Below are positions 13,977 to 21,794 of a stretch of DNA of 33,280 nucleotides, in pieces. How positions within the stretch are numbered: the stretch's first letter is position 1; each line of letters begins with the position of its first letter. Origin of the DNA: Candidatus Rifleibacteriota bacterium (GTDB taxonomy: Bacteria; Muiribacteriota; Ozemobacteria; Ozemobacterales; Ozemobacteraceae); contig JAAYVD010000155.1 in the NCBI GenBank assembly GCA_012517355.1, positions 1 to 33,280 on the forward strand, read 5' to 3'. The notes under the pieces are model-generated. The model saw only the letters and a program-made list of their open reading frames with translations. It ran no database searches and had not been told where the DNA came from. The position numbers were made by a program, and so were the translations under genes.

Positions 13977-15716
13977 TCAGGCGGGGGGGCCGCCCTCCAC
14001 CCCCGGCGGCGGGGGGGAGGCCGCGGGATCGTTGCCGCCGCGCGGCAGGCGGATCTCGAAGCGGGCCCCGGGCAGGGTCTGTCCGCCAGTCACCCGCACG
14101 CTGCCGCCGTGCCGTTCGACGATATCGGCGACGATGGCCAGGCCCAGGCCGGTTCCCTTGTTCTTGCGGGAGAAGAATGGGTCGAAGACCCGCTCCCGAT
14201 CCTCGAGGGGGATGCCCGGGCCGGAATCCTCCACCGCCAGCAGGATCATGCCTTCCCGGCCGGACGGGCCGCCCTGAGACCCGGCCGGTCCGGACGTTGC
14301 CGGGAGCGGGGACGGCCCCGGGCCGATGCCCGGAACGGGGGTAGCCCGCGGACCTCCGGGGTGGCCGGAGGACCCTGCCGCCGTCGGGTCGGTGGGAGGC
14401 CCTGCCACCATCGTGTCGGTGGGTGACCCGCGGCCGGCGGGAAGGTCTTCCCCGCCCCCATCCGGGAGGCGGGGAACGGGGACCGACCCCCGAACCGGGG
14501 CGTCCGGGTCGATGGAGACCCTCACCAGGACGCGGCCGCCGTTCCCCGTCGCATCGAGGGCGTTGGTGAGGAGGTTGAGCAGGGCGCGGTGGATCTGCGA
14601 CCGGTCGATCCATGTTTCGTCAGCTTCGGGGGAGACGGTGACCTCGAACGCGGCCTGCCGCTCGGCGAGGGTGGAGGACAGGAGCAGCCGCAGTTCCTCG
14701 AGGAGGGCGGTCCAGCGGCTCCATTCGCGGGTCAGCGGGCGGGGCCGGGAGAAGACCAGCAGGTCGGAGATGATCCCGTTGACCCGGTAGACCTCCTTGA
14801 GGACCTCGCGGAAGATCGGCTTGTCGGGATGCCCCTCCGGGAACCCCCCGTCCAGGACCTGGATGGCGGTGCCGATGGCGGCCAGGGGGTTGCGCACCTC
14901 GTGGGCCACGGTGACCGCCCAGGACAGCATCGAGGACAACCGCTTCTGATGCTGGCGCAGGGAGCGGGTGAGCTGGTTGAACGAGTCGATCAGGTCGCGC
15001 ATCTCGCGGGCCCCGGCCGGGGTGGCGGCGGCGGGGATGCCGGTCTCCTCGGGGTTCCGGATCACCTCCATGAGGTGCCGCAAGGGGGCCATGGCGGCGC
15101 GGTGAAGATACCAGGCGAACAACCCGCCGCCGGCGAGCATCAGGCCGGAAACAACGAGCAGGCGTTCCCAGAGGGTGCCCAGCTGGGACCGCAGCAGGCC
15201 TTCGACTTCGAGGCGGGAGTTGCGCTCCTGGGTCAGGACGGTGCGGATCTGCTCGTGGATCTGCGACCGTGTTTTCTTGATCTTCTGGAGGGTGGCGGGG
15301 GAGACGGCCCCGATCGTGAAGTTGGGGTTGATGGTGAAGGTGGCGTTGGCCAGCAGGCCGGCCATCTCGAGGCGGGCGCGGTCGAGATCCTCCAGTTCCC
15401 GGCCCCGGCGGCGGAAGGTGGGGTTCTCCCTGGCGCGGCCGAGCAGGGTTTCGAGGCGCCGGCTGAACTCGAAGTAGTTCCGCCAGGTCTGCTCGCCGAG
15501 ATACTGGTCGAACACCTCCTGGGTCTGGACCAGTTGCAGCAGGTCATCCTGCAACTGGCTGCCGGCGTGGAGAAAGTCGTCGGTGTCGGCCAGCTCGGCT
15601 GAGGAGTCCAGGGCATCGCGGAACTCCCGCAGGGAGATGCCCATCACCACGAGCACCGACAGGGCCAGGGCGAGGAACCCGAGAAAGATGCGCTGGGAAA
15701 GGCCGATGCGCTTCAT
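13977..15716 (-). CDS. Membrane sensor histidine kinase with Gly/Pro-rich insertion
   Basis: A 579-residue kinase. TM1 is about residues 7-29, the extracytoplasmic sensor about 30-183 (helical, charged), and TM2 about 184-205. A HAMP-like segment follows, then a HisKA domain with H272 in AHEVRNPL, and a HATPase with N-box N385 (LLTNALDA), G1 DSGPG (497-501), F-box DPFFSRK and G2 GTGLGL (521-526). Between the N and G1 boxes sits an insertion of about 86 residues (404-489) rich in Gly, Pro, Ser and Thr; kinases normally have a short loop there. The C-terminal tail (561-579) is also Pro/Gly-rich. The start MKRIGLSQ places TM1 at the N-terminus. Its Shine-Dalgarno is weak, and the gene starts 28 bases after the pseudopilin stop, so it is probably co-transcribed. 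It should phosphorylate the adjacent NtrC-type regulator. Confidence 0.9.
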   Translation of the reverse strand: MKRIGLSQRIFLGFLALALSVLVVMGISLREFRDALDSSAELADTDDFLHAGSQLQDDLLQLVQTQEVFDQYLGEQTWRNYFEFSRRLETLLGRARENPTFRRRGRELEDLDRARLEMAGLLANATFTINPNFTIGAVSPATLQKIKKTRSQIHEQIRTVLTQERNSRLEVEGLLRSQLGTLWERLLVVSGLMLAGGGLFAWYLHRAAMAPLRHLMEVIRNPEETGIPAAATPAGAREMRDLIDSFNQLTRSLRQHQKRLSSMLSWAVTVAHEVRNPLAAIGTAIQVLDGGFPEGHPDKPIFREVLKEVYRVNGIISDLLVFSRPRPLTREWSRWTALLEELRLLLSSTLAERQAAFEVTVSPEADETWIDRSQIHRALLNLLTNALDATGNGGRVLVRVSIDPDAPVRGSVPVPRLPDGGGEDLPAGRGSPTDTMVAGPPTDPTAAGSSGHPGGPRATPVPGIGPGPSPLPATSGPAGSQGGPSGREGMILLAVEDSGPGIPLEDRERVFDPFFSRKNKGTGLGLAIVADIVERHGGSVRVTGGQTLPGARFEIRLPRGGNDPAASPPPPGVEGGPPA

Positions 15717-15744
15717 CAGGGTGTCACGGCCGTCGGCGGGAGGG

Positions 15745-17982
15745 TCAGAACGAGGAGAATTCATCGGCGTCCGAGACCGAGTCGTCCCAGCTGACCAGGT
15801 TGAAGGCGGCTGGGGGATACGGCGGGAAATAGTCGCCGCTGCCGCGCACGAAGGTGGAGTCCCAGACGTTGCGCCGCACGATGCAGAAGTCGTTGCGGAA
15901 CCGGCCGTCCAGGAAGGGCGGGGCGGGGCGGGTCCGCAGGGAGATCCGGCCGCCCAGGTGGCGCAGCAGCATGCGGGAGTCGGAGCCGATGAATGGGAAA
16001 CACCGCATCTCGCGGCTTTCGATGTTGCCCAGCTCGTTCTGGACCTTGGTGGCGCCGTCGCCGGGGTCCCAGCGGGCATTCAGTTCGCCGGAGTCGATGA
16101 GCAGGGCGTTCACGGTCATCTCGGGGAAGCGGAACAGGGTCTTGGGGCGGCTGGTGGCCATCTTGAAGATGCGGTCGGCGATGTTCCAGGGGCCGAGACA
16201 GCGGTCAGGCTCCTGTTCCTCGATTTCTTTGGCGGCCTGGTCGATGGCGGACCCGATGATGTGGTCGCGCTCGCCCTTGGTGAGGAAGCCGGTCATGTAG
16301 CACGCGGTTCCCAGCTTGGCCACCAGTTCCTTGCGCTTGAGGAACCCCTTGATACAAAACCGCTGTTTGTACAATTCGGGATCGGTGGTCGGCTCGAAGT
16401 ATTCCTTCACCGGCTTGAGGGCGGAGTTCATGAACAGGGCGGCCAGGGTGAGGGGAATGACCTCGGGCGGCTCCTTGGGCAGGGCGAACAGGGCGCTGAT
16501 GCCCTTGAAATTGAGGGCGGTCATCGGCAGGCGCTTGTCGGAGGCCGAGGTGCTGAAGCGGGGCGGGTAGACGATGCCGGCCAGCACCACCGGGTTGACG
16601 TCCTTGCCGCCGAGGGCCATGGCCAGGTCGTAGTCCATGACGGTCATCATCTCGCGCCGCAGGAACAGCACGGGGTTCGAATAGTCGAACCAGATGCGTC
16701 CCATCGACAGGACGGCCACGCCGTTCTTGTCGGTGCCGTTCTCGGGCGGGTCGTGGTAGTCACGCCAGCCGAGGTCGTAGTACTGGGGGTTGTCGGGGTT
16801 CTGGTTGAAATCGCCGGCGAAGTAGACGTCCTTCTCGCAGAAGATGGTCAGGGCCTTCCAGGGCGGGCAGCCCCAGATGCGCAGGGGAACCGTGGAATAA
16901 AGCAGGACCTTTTCCTGCTGGTCCCGGTATTTCCAGCCGAAATCGAGGTTGTAGACGACCTCGTCGGGCTTGGCCGGGTTGCGCCACTTGGCCTCCGAGA
17001 ACCCGTCGAACCCGCTGCCGGGGGTCAGCATGGTCGGCCGCGGGTCGGTCGCGTCGCGCCAGTATTTCGGGTTCAGGGGCGGGAACTTCTCCGACTTCCC
17101 GCCGTGCATGCCGTCGAGCACGAAATGGGTCAGCACCGTGTCGCCGCTCATCTCGGGGAAGGTATCGAATTCGCCGGGGTGGCTGGAGTCCTGGTCGGGC
17201 TTCAGGCGCCCACTCTGGTTGTTGCGGAAGGCGACGTGGGTGCTGGCGCTGATCACCAGGTGGCCGGGGGTCGAGATCTTTTCCATCTCCTCGAGTTCGT
17301 GCCCGGCGTCGAACACCCCCCGCTTGCCCACCCGCAGCATCTCATGGCCGTACAGCCGGCCCCGACGCAGGATGCCGGGCACCAGGCGGTAGGGGCCGAA
17401 CCCGCCCAGGTCGAGTACCTGCCCGTCGTACGCCTGGTAGGCCGCCGGCAGGTATTTCTCGAGGACGGCGCTGACCTTGCGGTAGGAGTCCTCGACCCGG
17501 CCGATGGCCTCGAGCTGGAAGTAGCGGTGGGACTCCTCGACGGTCTTGGTGTCGAGGCTGTTCTTGGCGTTGATCAGCTTGACCCGGACCTTGAACTCGC
17601 CCACCAAGCGGTTTTTCCGCAGGGTCACCCGGCCGGAGTAGGTACCCCGCAGGTTGTGGTCGAGTTCCAGCCCGTCGACCTCGCCGACGAGGAAGGGCCG
17701 GTGCCGGGCGGGGCTCGACCAGCCGGCCTGCGGGATGTAATGGTTGCCGTGGGTGCAGAACTGGGGGTTGGCCTTCATCTCGGCCAGGACGCAATGCACC
17801 CCCGCCTCGGCCACGCACAGGGCCAGGAAGTCCTTGGCGGTGCGCGACAGCAGGTGGACCTGCCCGCGCTGGAAGTTGATCATGGCCCCGGCGAGGATGC
17901 CGAGTACCAGGCAGATCATCAGCACGACGAGCAGGGCGTTGCCGCCCGCCGCGGGGCCCCGTGGACGTGGGCGGAGGTTCAT
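15745..17982 (-). CDS. PilX/GspK-like large pseudopilin
   Basis: A 745-residue protein with a single N-terminal hydrophobic helix, GGNALLVVLMICLVLGILAG (residues 13-32), after a short basic leader. This is how PilX/GspK-type minor pilins begin. They carry a Gly before the helix and lack the Glu5 of major pilins. The rest is a large extracellular domain with no recognised fold, much bigger than ordinary PilX. The early part keeps the amphipathic helix pattern AGVHCVLAEM typical of PilX. A GGAG precedes the ATG by about eight bases. The start overlaps the previous stop as ATGA, so translation is coupled to the PilW-like gene. Probably a tip or assembly component of a type IV pilus or type II secretion machine; the large domain may be the effector or binding part. 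Confidence 0.7.
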   Translation of the reverse strand: MNLRPRPRGPAAGGNALLVVLMICLVLGILAGAMINFQRGQVHLLSRTAKDFLALCVAEAGVHCVLAEMKANPQFCTHGNHYIPQAGWSSPARHRPFLVGEVDGLELDHNLRGTYSGRVTLRKNRLVGEFKVRVKLINAKNSLDTKTVEESHRYFQLEAIGRVEDSYRKVSAVLEKYLPAAYQAYDGQVLDLGGFGPYRLVPGILRRGRLYGHEMLRVGKRGVFDAGHELEEMEKISTPGHLVISASTHVAFRNNQSGRLKPDQDSSHPGEFDTFPEMSGDTVLTHFVLDGMHGGKSEKFPPLNPKYWRDATDPRPTMLTPGSGFDGFSEAKWRNPAKPDEVVYNLDFGWKYRDQQEKVLLYSTVPLRIWGCPPWKALTIFCEKDVYFAGDFNQNPDNPQYYDLGWRDYHDPPENGTDKNGVAVLSMGRIWFDYSNPVLFLRREMMTVMDYDLAMALGGKDVNPVVLAGIVYPPRFSTSASDKRLPMTALNFKGISALFALPKEPPEVIPLTLAALFMNSALKPVKEYFEPTTDPELYKQRFCIKGFLKRKELVAKLGTACYMTGFLTKGERDHIIGSAIDQAAKEIEEQEPDRCLGPWNIADRIFKMATSRPKTLFRFPEMTVNALLIDSGELNARWDPGDGATKVQNELGNIESREMRCFPFIGSDSRMLLRHLGGRISLRTRPAPPFLDGRFRNDFCIVRRNVWDSTFVRGSGDYFPPYPPAAFNLVSWDDSVSDADEFSSF

Positions 17983-18728
17983 GGGTTGACTCCGTTCGGC
18001 CGGCCGCGCACCGCGAAGCAGGTGCGGATGACCTGGGCGGACCGGTCCTTGAGATCGGCCTGGCGGGTTCCTTCCCGGACGAAGGTGATGCGGACGTGCA
18101 CGAGAAAGGCCCCGGTGCCGTCAGAGGGGTATGGCTCGAAATCGAGGAAGTTCTTGAAGGGGAGTCCGGCGAACGAGCTGAATTTCACCGGTTTGCGCAG
18201 GGTCGCGAAGACGATCATCTCCTTCACCCCGCCGCAGACCTTGCGGGTGGCCTTGAACGGTGAGGGCAGGCCGGGCCGGGGCGGGATCTCGGAAACCATG
18301 TCGCGGAACAGGTCGAAGGTGCCGTCGGCGGCCTTTTTCAGGCGCCAGTCGACCTTCACGCGGCGGAGGAACTTCTTGTCGGGGGGTTTGACGGCAAAAT
18401 CGAACATGGTTTTCTCGAGGGTACAGACCACCCCTTCCGGGGCGGCGGTCAGGGTGCGGACATCCTCGCGGCGGATCGGCCAGGGGAAGGGCACCCGGTT
18501 GGCGGTGCGGACGTCGTGGCCGAACTGCGCCAGGAAGAGACGGGCGTTCTCGTTGACCCCGATGTGCTCGAGGGCGGTGCGGATCGCCCGGACCTCGGCG
18601 AAGAACAGGCGATAGGCCGCCATCAGCAGCAGCAGGAACAGGGCCATGGCGATCATGGCCTCGACGAGGGTCAGGCCCTTCCCCGGCCGCCGCCCCACCG
18701 CCTGCCAGCGCCGGCCCGTCGTCACCAT
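17979..18728 (-). CDS. PilW/GspJ-like prepilin protein
   Basis: A 249-residue pseudopilin. A basic leader of about 17 residues ends in GKG, followed by LTLVEAMIAMALFLLLLMAAYRLF. This is the type IV prepilin peptidase site (cleavage after Gly) with Glu5 present. The C-terminal domain is soluble and predicted to be periplasmic or extracellular. Two starts are possible, ATG at 18726-18728 and GTG at 18723-18725; both overlap the upstream stop codon. Position in the order V-W-X and size suit PilW or GspJ. It is the second gene of the pseudopilin-kinase-regulator operon. Confidence 0.82.
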   Translation of the reverse strand: MVTTGRRWQAVGRRPGKGLTLVEAMIAMALFLLLLMAAYRLFFAEVRAIRTALEHIGVNENARLFLAQFGHDVRTANRVPFPWPIRREDVRTLTAAPEGVVCTLEKTMFDFAVKPPDKKFLRRVKVDWRLKKAADGTFDLFRDMVSEIPPRPGLPSPFKATRKVCGGVKEMIVFATLRKPVKFSSFAGLPFKNFLDFEPYPSDGTGAFLVHVRITFVREGTRQADLKDRSAQVIRTCFAVRGRPNGVNP

Positions 18729-19216
18729 ACGTCGGCGTGGGTGGTGGCCGCCTCGAACACCATGGGCGTCCCGTCCTCCTGGGCCTTCCACCGGACCGTC
18801 ACCCGCACGAACTTGCACCCCGAGGGCAACCCGTCGAGCAGGCTGGGGCAATCGGTGATGGCGACCTCGCGCTTGAACTCGACGGGGCCCACCTTCACCA
18901 CCGGCACGAACCCCTCGCCCGCCTCGTCGTCGAACGGCTGGCCGAGGTTGTTGAAGTCGTACAGGAGGCTGTCCTTGCGGCCGTCCTTGTCGGCGCCGAG
19001 TTCCCGGTGGCGGGCGGCGCGGACCGCCTCGATGGCCTGGGTGGCCAGGGCCACCGCCACCTCGTAGTCGCGCACCTTGCGGACCCCGAGGAAGGAACTC
19101 GAGATGGTCCACCCGATGGCGAACACCATGGCCAGCAGGGCGGCCGCCACCAGGATCTCCACGAACGTGACCCCGGCGGAACGGCAGCGAAGCGGGGGCG
19201 GGCAGCGGGTCGGCAT
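18722..19216 (-). CDS. PilV/GspI-like prepilin protein
   Basis: A 164-residue pseudopilin. A leader of about 15 residues ends in SAG, then VTFVEILVAAALLAMVFAIG, a prepilin cleavage and methylation site with Glu5. The mature domain contains ATQAIEAVRAARH, the helix continuation typical of PilV/GspI, and a short beta-rich end. The chosen ATG has GAGGAG six bases upstream; a longer open frame upstream lacks such support. It is the first gene of the operon, 36 bases after a predicted transcription start. Confidence 0.85.
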   Translation of the reverse strand: MPTRCPPPLRCRSAGVTFVEILVAAALLAMVFAIGWTISSSFLGVRKVRDYEVAVALATQAIEAVRAARHRELGADKDGRKDSLLYDFNNLGQPFDDEAGEGFVPVVKVGPVEFKREVAITDCPSLLDGLPSGCKFVRVTVRWKAQEDGTPMVFEAATTHADVW

Positions 19217-19258
19217 CGGTCTCCTCGGGGCGGTCCCTGGGGTCGGGCGGACGATTCC

Positions 19259-19264
19259 ATCATA
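19259..19264 (-). promoter_or_regulatory. Extended -10 promoter of the pseudopilin operon
   Basis: The minus strand carries TGGTATGAT, an extended -10 (TATGAT at 19259-19264). The predicted start is about 36 bases before the first pseudopilin ATG. No convincing -35 is seen at 17 bases, which is allowed for extended -10 promoters. Confidence 0.42.
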
Positions 19265-19305
19265 CCACGGAACCCCGTGGGGATACAGGATTCCGGAGAT
19301 GACAA

Positions 19306-19335
19306 GGGCGGGATCGGGGTGTCCCGGTCCCGCCC
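19306..19335 (-). terminator. Strong hairpin after the transglutaminase-like gene
   Basis: A 13-bp stem with one G-T pair (19306-19318 with 19323-19335) and a 4-base loop lies 12 bases past the stop codon at 19348. On the minus strand only TTGT follows, so termination may be partial. It separates the two-gene secreted operon from the pseudopilin operon. Confidence 0.55.
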
Positions 19336-19347
19336 AGGGCGGAAGGC

Positions 19348-20334
19348 TCAGAACAGGTCGCGGGGGTTGAGACCGGCTTCCACGACCACGCTGTCGGGGG
19401 CGAGGGGGACGTCGCCGCCGCCCAGATCGAGGCGTGAGGCCCCCTGGGTGATCTCTTTGACGAACTTCGGGTCGAGCCGGGGGTTTTCCTGGACGGTGCC
19501 GTTCGGGTTGGGGGCGTCGGCGGTGGGCACCCAGACGAAGTCGGGGTGGTTCTGGCGCGAGCCGCCGGTCCATTCGCCGCCGGTGATGTTGCCCTGGCTG
19601 TCGAGGAACAGATTGTAGGTGTAGGTGGTGGAGAACCACTTGGTGCCGATGAAATCGGGGCGGACGCCGTCGTCGGCGTAATAGACGGTGGTCTTGACCT
19701 TCAGCTTGGAGTCGTCGAACCAGCCGGTATCCCAGGAGGATTCGAACTTGTAGCAGGGGAAGTTCCAGACCTGGCGGTCGAAGGCGGTATCGCAGACGAT
19801 GGCGCTCTTGCGGTTGCCGATGTATTCGAGCAGCAGCCGGTGGAACTCGTCCGGATAGATGTCGTCGGGGTCGTCGCCGTGGTTGCCCCAGTTGCGCTTG
19901 CCGTAGAACTGGCAGTAGGTGTTCATGAAGAGTTCCGACAGGATCGCCTTCTGGTCGCTGGTCTCGAAGGTGATGCCGTTGCGGACCTTGGTTTCGCGGG
20001 GCTCGGGGGCGAGGATGGAGGCGGCCGACCAGCCGTTGCAGTGGCCTTCCCAGTCTTCCGCCTGGGGGTTGTAGTGGGTGTTGCGGACGTCGTTTTCCCA
20101 GGCCCAGGCCCCGGGGTTCTTGCCGGTGCGGGACTGGACGAAGGCGTCGTAGCGCTCGAAGGGGGAGGGGGAATGGCCGGGCCAGCCCTTGACCATGAAG
20201 CCCTTCTTGCGGGACCACCAGTCGCCGGACCAGGGGGCCGGCTTGATTTCGCCGGAGGCGCTGTCGTCAGCCCAGCCGGCCGAGGAGATGAGGGACAGGA
20301 GGCAGATCGCGAGCAGGATGTTCAGTCGTTTCAT
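19348..20334 (-). CDS. Secreted protein resembling transglutaminase-elicitor family
   Basis: A 328-residue exported protein with a signal peptide (MKRLNILLAICLLSLISSAG, cleavage near residue 22, before DDSAS). The sequence WEGHCNGWSAAS (C99), a following block of charged and hydrophobic helices, and VWNFPCYKFESSW resemble the transglutaminase-elicitor family (Pfam TGase_elicitor, known from Phytophthora and some bacteria). In that family a papain-like Cys crosslinks proteins. C99 would be the nucleophile. I cannot assign the His and Asp of the triad with certainty. GGAAGGG precedes the ATG, and the upstream gene ends only three bases earlier, so the two are an operon. The enzymatic role is inferred from motif memory and not proven. 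Confidence 0.6.
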   Translation of the reverse strand: MKRLNILLAICLLSLISSAGWADDSASGEIKPAPWSGDWWSRKKGFMVKGWPGHSPSPFERYDAFVQSRTGKNPGAWAWENDVRNTHYNPQAEDWEGHCNGWSAASILAPEPRETKVRNGITFETSDQKAILSELFMNTYCQFYGKRNWGNHGDDPDDIYPDEFHRLLLEYIGNRKSAIVCDTAFDRQVWNFPCYKFESSWDTGWFDDSKLKVKTTVYYADDGVRPDFIGTKWFSTTYTYNLFLDSQGNITGGEWTGGSRQNHPDFVWVPTADAPNPNGTVQENPRLDPKFVKEITQGASRLDLGGGDVPLAPDSVVVEAGLNPRDLF

Positions 20335-20337
20335 GGC

Positions 20338-21198
20338 TCATTTCCCTTCCGTGGACTGGCCGGCCGGCCGGGGGGTGCCGGGCCGGGGCGCGGCGGACCC
20401 CGTCGAGGGGATCAGGCGGACCTTCCGGGCGCGGCTCTCGGAGGAGAGGGCCCAGGGGGACCCTTCCTGCCAGACCTGCACCAGGGCCTCACCCGACCGG
20501 TCGTCGGACAGTTCGACCTGGAATGTTTCCCCGCCGGACCGATAGGCGCCGAAGATGTCGGCATGCTGCTGATCGGGTTTCTTTTCCGCCTGGCGGATCG
20601 TCTTCTTGAACCGGAAGCCGGCCACCGTGGAGACCTTCTCGATCTGGCGCGGCTCGGGGTCCCGATAGGCGGCAAACCCGTCGGCGCGCTGCACGTCCTT
20701 GCGGATCAGGGGGAACAGGGGAAGATCATACGGCACCAGGGAGGCCTCGGCCGACAGCGGCTGGGGCTGGAACGGGTCGATCAGGCGCTCCTGGTGTTTG
20801 ACGCCCTGGTTGGTGGGGTAGATGTCGATGACCCGCAAGGGGTGCAGATCGAGGGTGGACAGGTAGAGGATGGCCTGCACCTTCAGACCACGGGTGCGGG
20901 GGAAGACGTGGACCACGTAACAGTTCTGGCGGTGGAGGGACTTGATGGCCCGGACCTTGAACGTCCAACGGATGGGCGGCAACCAGACCTCGCCGGGGTT
21001 GCGCAGATCGCGGTAGGAGGCCTCAACCGTCCAGCTGTCGCCAACCTTCCAGGCGGGGACGAAACCGGGTTGGGCGGCCTCCGGGACGGCCTGGGGCTCA
21101 ACGGCGGGGAGGGATTGGTCCTGGGCCAGGGCAGAGGCTCCTGACAGGGAACCCAGGATGAGGAGAACAGGGATGCATTTCCGGAAAAACGGTGTCAT
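20338..21198 (-). CDS. Secreted protein of unknown function
   Basis: A 286-residue protein with a signal peptide (residues 1-25, ending ASALA before QD). The mature part starts with a low-complexity Pro/Ala/Gln region. A W-x-V-G-D-x-W motif (AWKVGDSWTV) and alternating beta strands follow, with one Cys near residue 92. The last 30 residues are Pro/Gly/Ser-rich. It resembles no family I can name. The GGAGG seven bases before the ATG and the promoter at 21233-21261 support the start. It is co-transcribed with the transglutaminase-like gene three bases downstream, so it could be that enzyme's substrate, inhibitor or partner. Confidence 0.75.
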   Translation of the reverse strand: MTPFFRKCIPVLLILGSLSGASALAQDQSLPAVEPQAVPEAAQPGFVPAWKVGDSWTVEASYRDLRNPGEVWLPPIRWTFKVRAIKSLHRQNCYVVHVFPRTRGLKVQAILYLSTLDLHPLRVIDIYPTNQGVKHQERLIDPFQPQPLSAEASLVPYDLPLFPLIRKDVQRADGFAAYRDPEPRQIEKVSTVAGFRFKKTIRQAEKKPDQQHADIFGAYRSGGETFQVELSDDRSGEALVQVWQEGSPWALSSESRARKVRLIPSTGSAAPRPGTPRPAGQSTEGK

Positions 21199-21232
21199 GG
21201 CTCACCCTCCAGGGAGGTAATGATGTGCTTTC

Positions 21233-21261
21233 ATTGTACGGATGAATCGACCAACCGTCAA
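21233..21261 (-). promoter_or_regulatory. Sigma-70-type promoter of the secreted two-gene operon
   Basis: TTGACG (21256-21261) and TACAAT (21233-21238) are separated by exactly 17 bases, five of six matches in each box. The transcript should start near 21226, giving a leader of about 28 bases that carries GGAGG. Confidence 0.75.
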
Positions 21262-21635
21262 CTTCCGAGGGAGACCCATGAATCGCGATGACAACAGACG
21301 GGTCTGCCTCGAAAAGGCTGAAAGCCGTCCTGCGTCAACCGTAAGGGCGGACCCGCGTGCCTGCCTCTGCCGGCGATGAACAGACCGGCATTTTCCGAAT
21401 CATCGCAGATTTTGGGGGAGAGGCTTCCGAGGGAAAGGCGGAGAAGGGGGCTTCCGTCACGGCTAGAGGGGAATGGGAGAAAGAGTCGCCGTGGGGAGCG
21501 GCGGTGGCCCCCCTGCGACGCACCAAACGGGCGTTCTGCGCGGCCACCAAGGTCGACAGGGGAAATGATCGAAATCGTTGCGGTCGGTCGGCGAAGGAGG
21601 CCGGCTCCCCTTTTCGCCGGGGATCGCCGGAGCAG
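21262..21635. other. Intergenic stretch, no convincing gene
   Basis: Open frames exist on both strands, but none has a ribosome-binding site, a recognisable motif or sensible neighbours. A GC-rich imperfect hairpin (ccggctcccc with its partner near 21611-21630) lies where the terminator of a tRNA gene would be. This is probably the chromosomal flank just downstream of the element's integration site. Confidence 0.5.
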
Positions 21636-21656
21636 TGCGCCTAGCAAGACTCGAAC
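21636..21656 (-). other. Candidate attachment site: 3' end of a tRNA (Arg-like) gene
   Basis: The minus strand reads GTTCGAGT-CTTGC-TAGGCGC-A. That is a T-loop, the 3' half of a T-stem, the 3' half of an acceptor stem and a discriminator A. The 5' halves needed to pair (GCAAG and GCGCCTA) are absent to the right, where element DNA begins. This is the remnant left at one end when an integrase inserts into a tRNA 3' end. GCGCCTx...xAGGCGCA acceptor stems are typical of tRNA-Arg. The intact tRNA would then lie, on the minus strand, beyond the right edge. Confidence 0.42.
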
Positions 21657-21733
21657 CGGCCTGACTCATGGCCGAAACCGCGCTGTCAGAGGATTTTCCC
21701 GAAAACGGCCATCCCCGGGAACAGGCATTTTAT

Positions 21734-21741
21734 GGTAGAAT
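21734..21741 (+). promoter_or_regulatory. Extended -10 of the integrase gene
   Basis: TGGTAGAAT reads as an extended -10 (TAGAAT at 21736-21741) about 53 bases before the integrase ATG. It overlaps an imperfect palindrome ggtagaatcttacc, which could be an integrase or repressor site. Confidence 0.38.
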
Positions 21742-21794
21742 CTTACCAACTTTGCATCCCCTTTTGCGCCCCTGATTCCCGAGGAGGTCCCATC

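Noticed and set aside
12667-14277. 536-residue plus-strand open frame
   Set aside because: Antisense to the response regulator and kinase; no motif and no start signal.
15583-18615. 1010-residue plus-strand open frame
   Set aside because: Antisense shadow of the kinase and pseudopilin genes, which have clear motifs, ribosome sites and overlaps on the minus strand.
21376-21738. 120-residue plus-strand frame between the secreted operon and the integrase
   Set aside because: Arg-rich shadow-type composition, no ribosome site, and it runs across the tRNA-like remnant.
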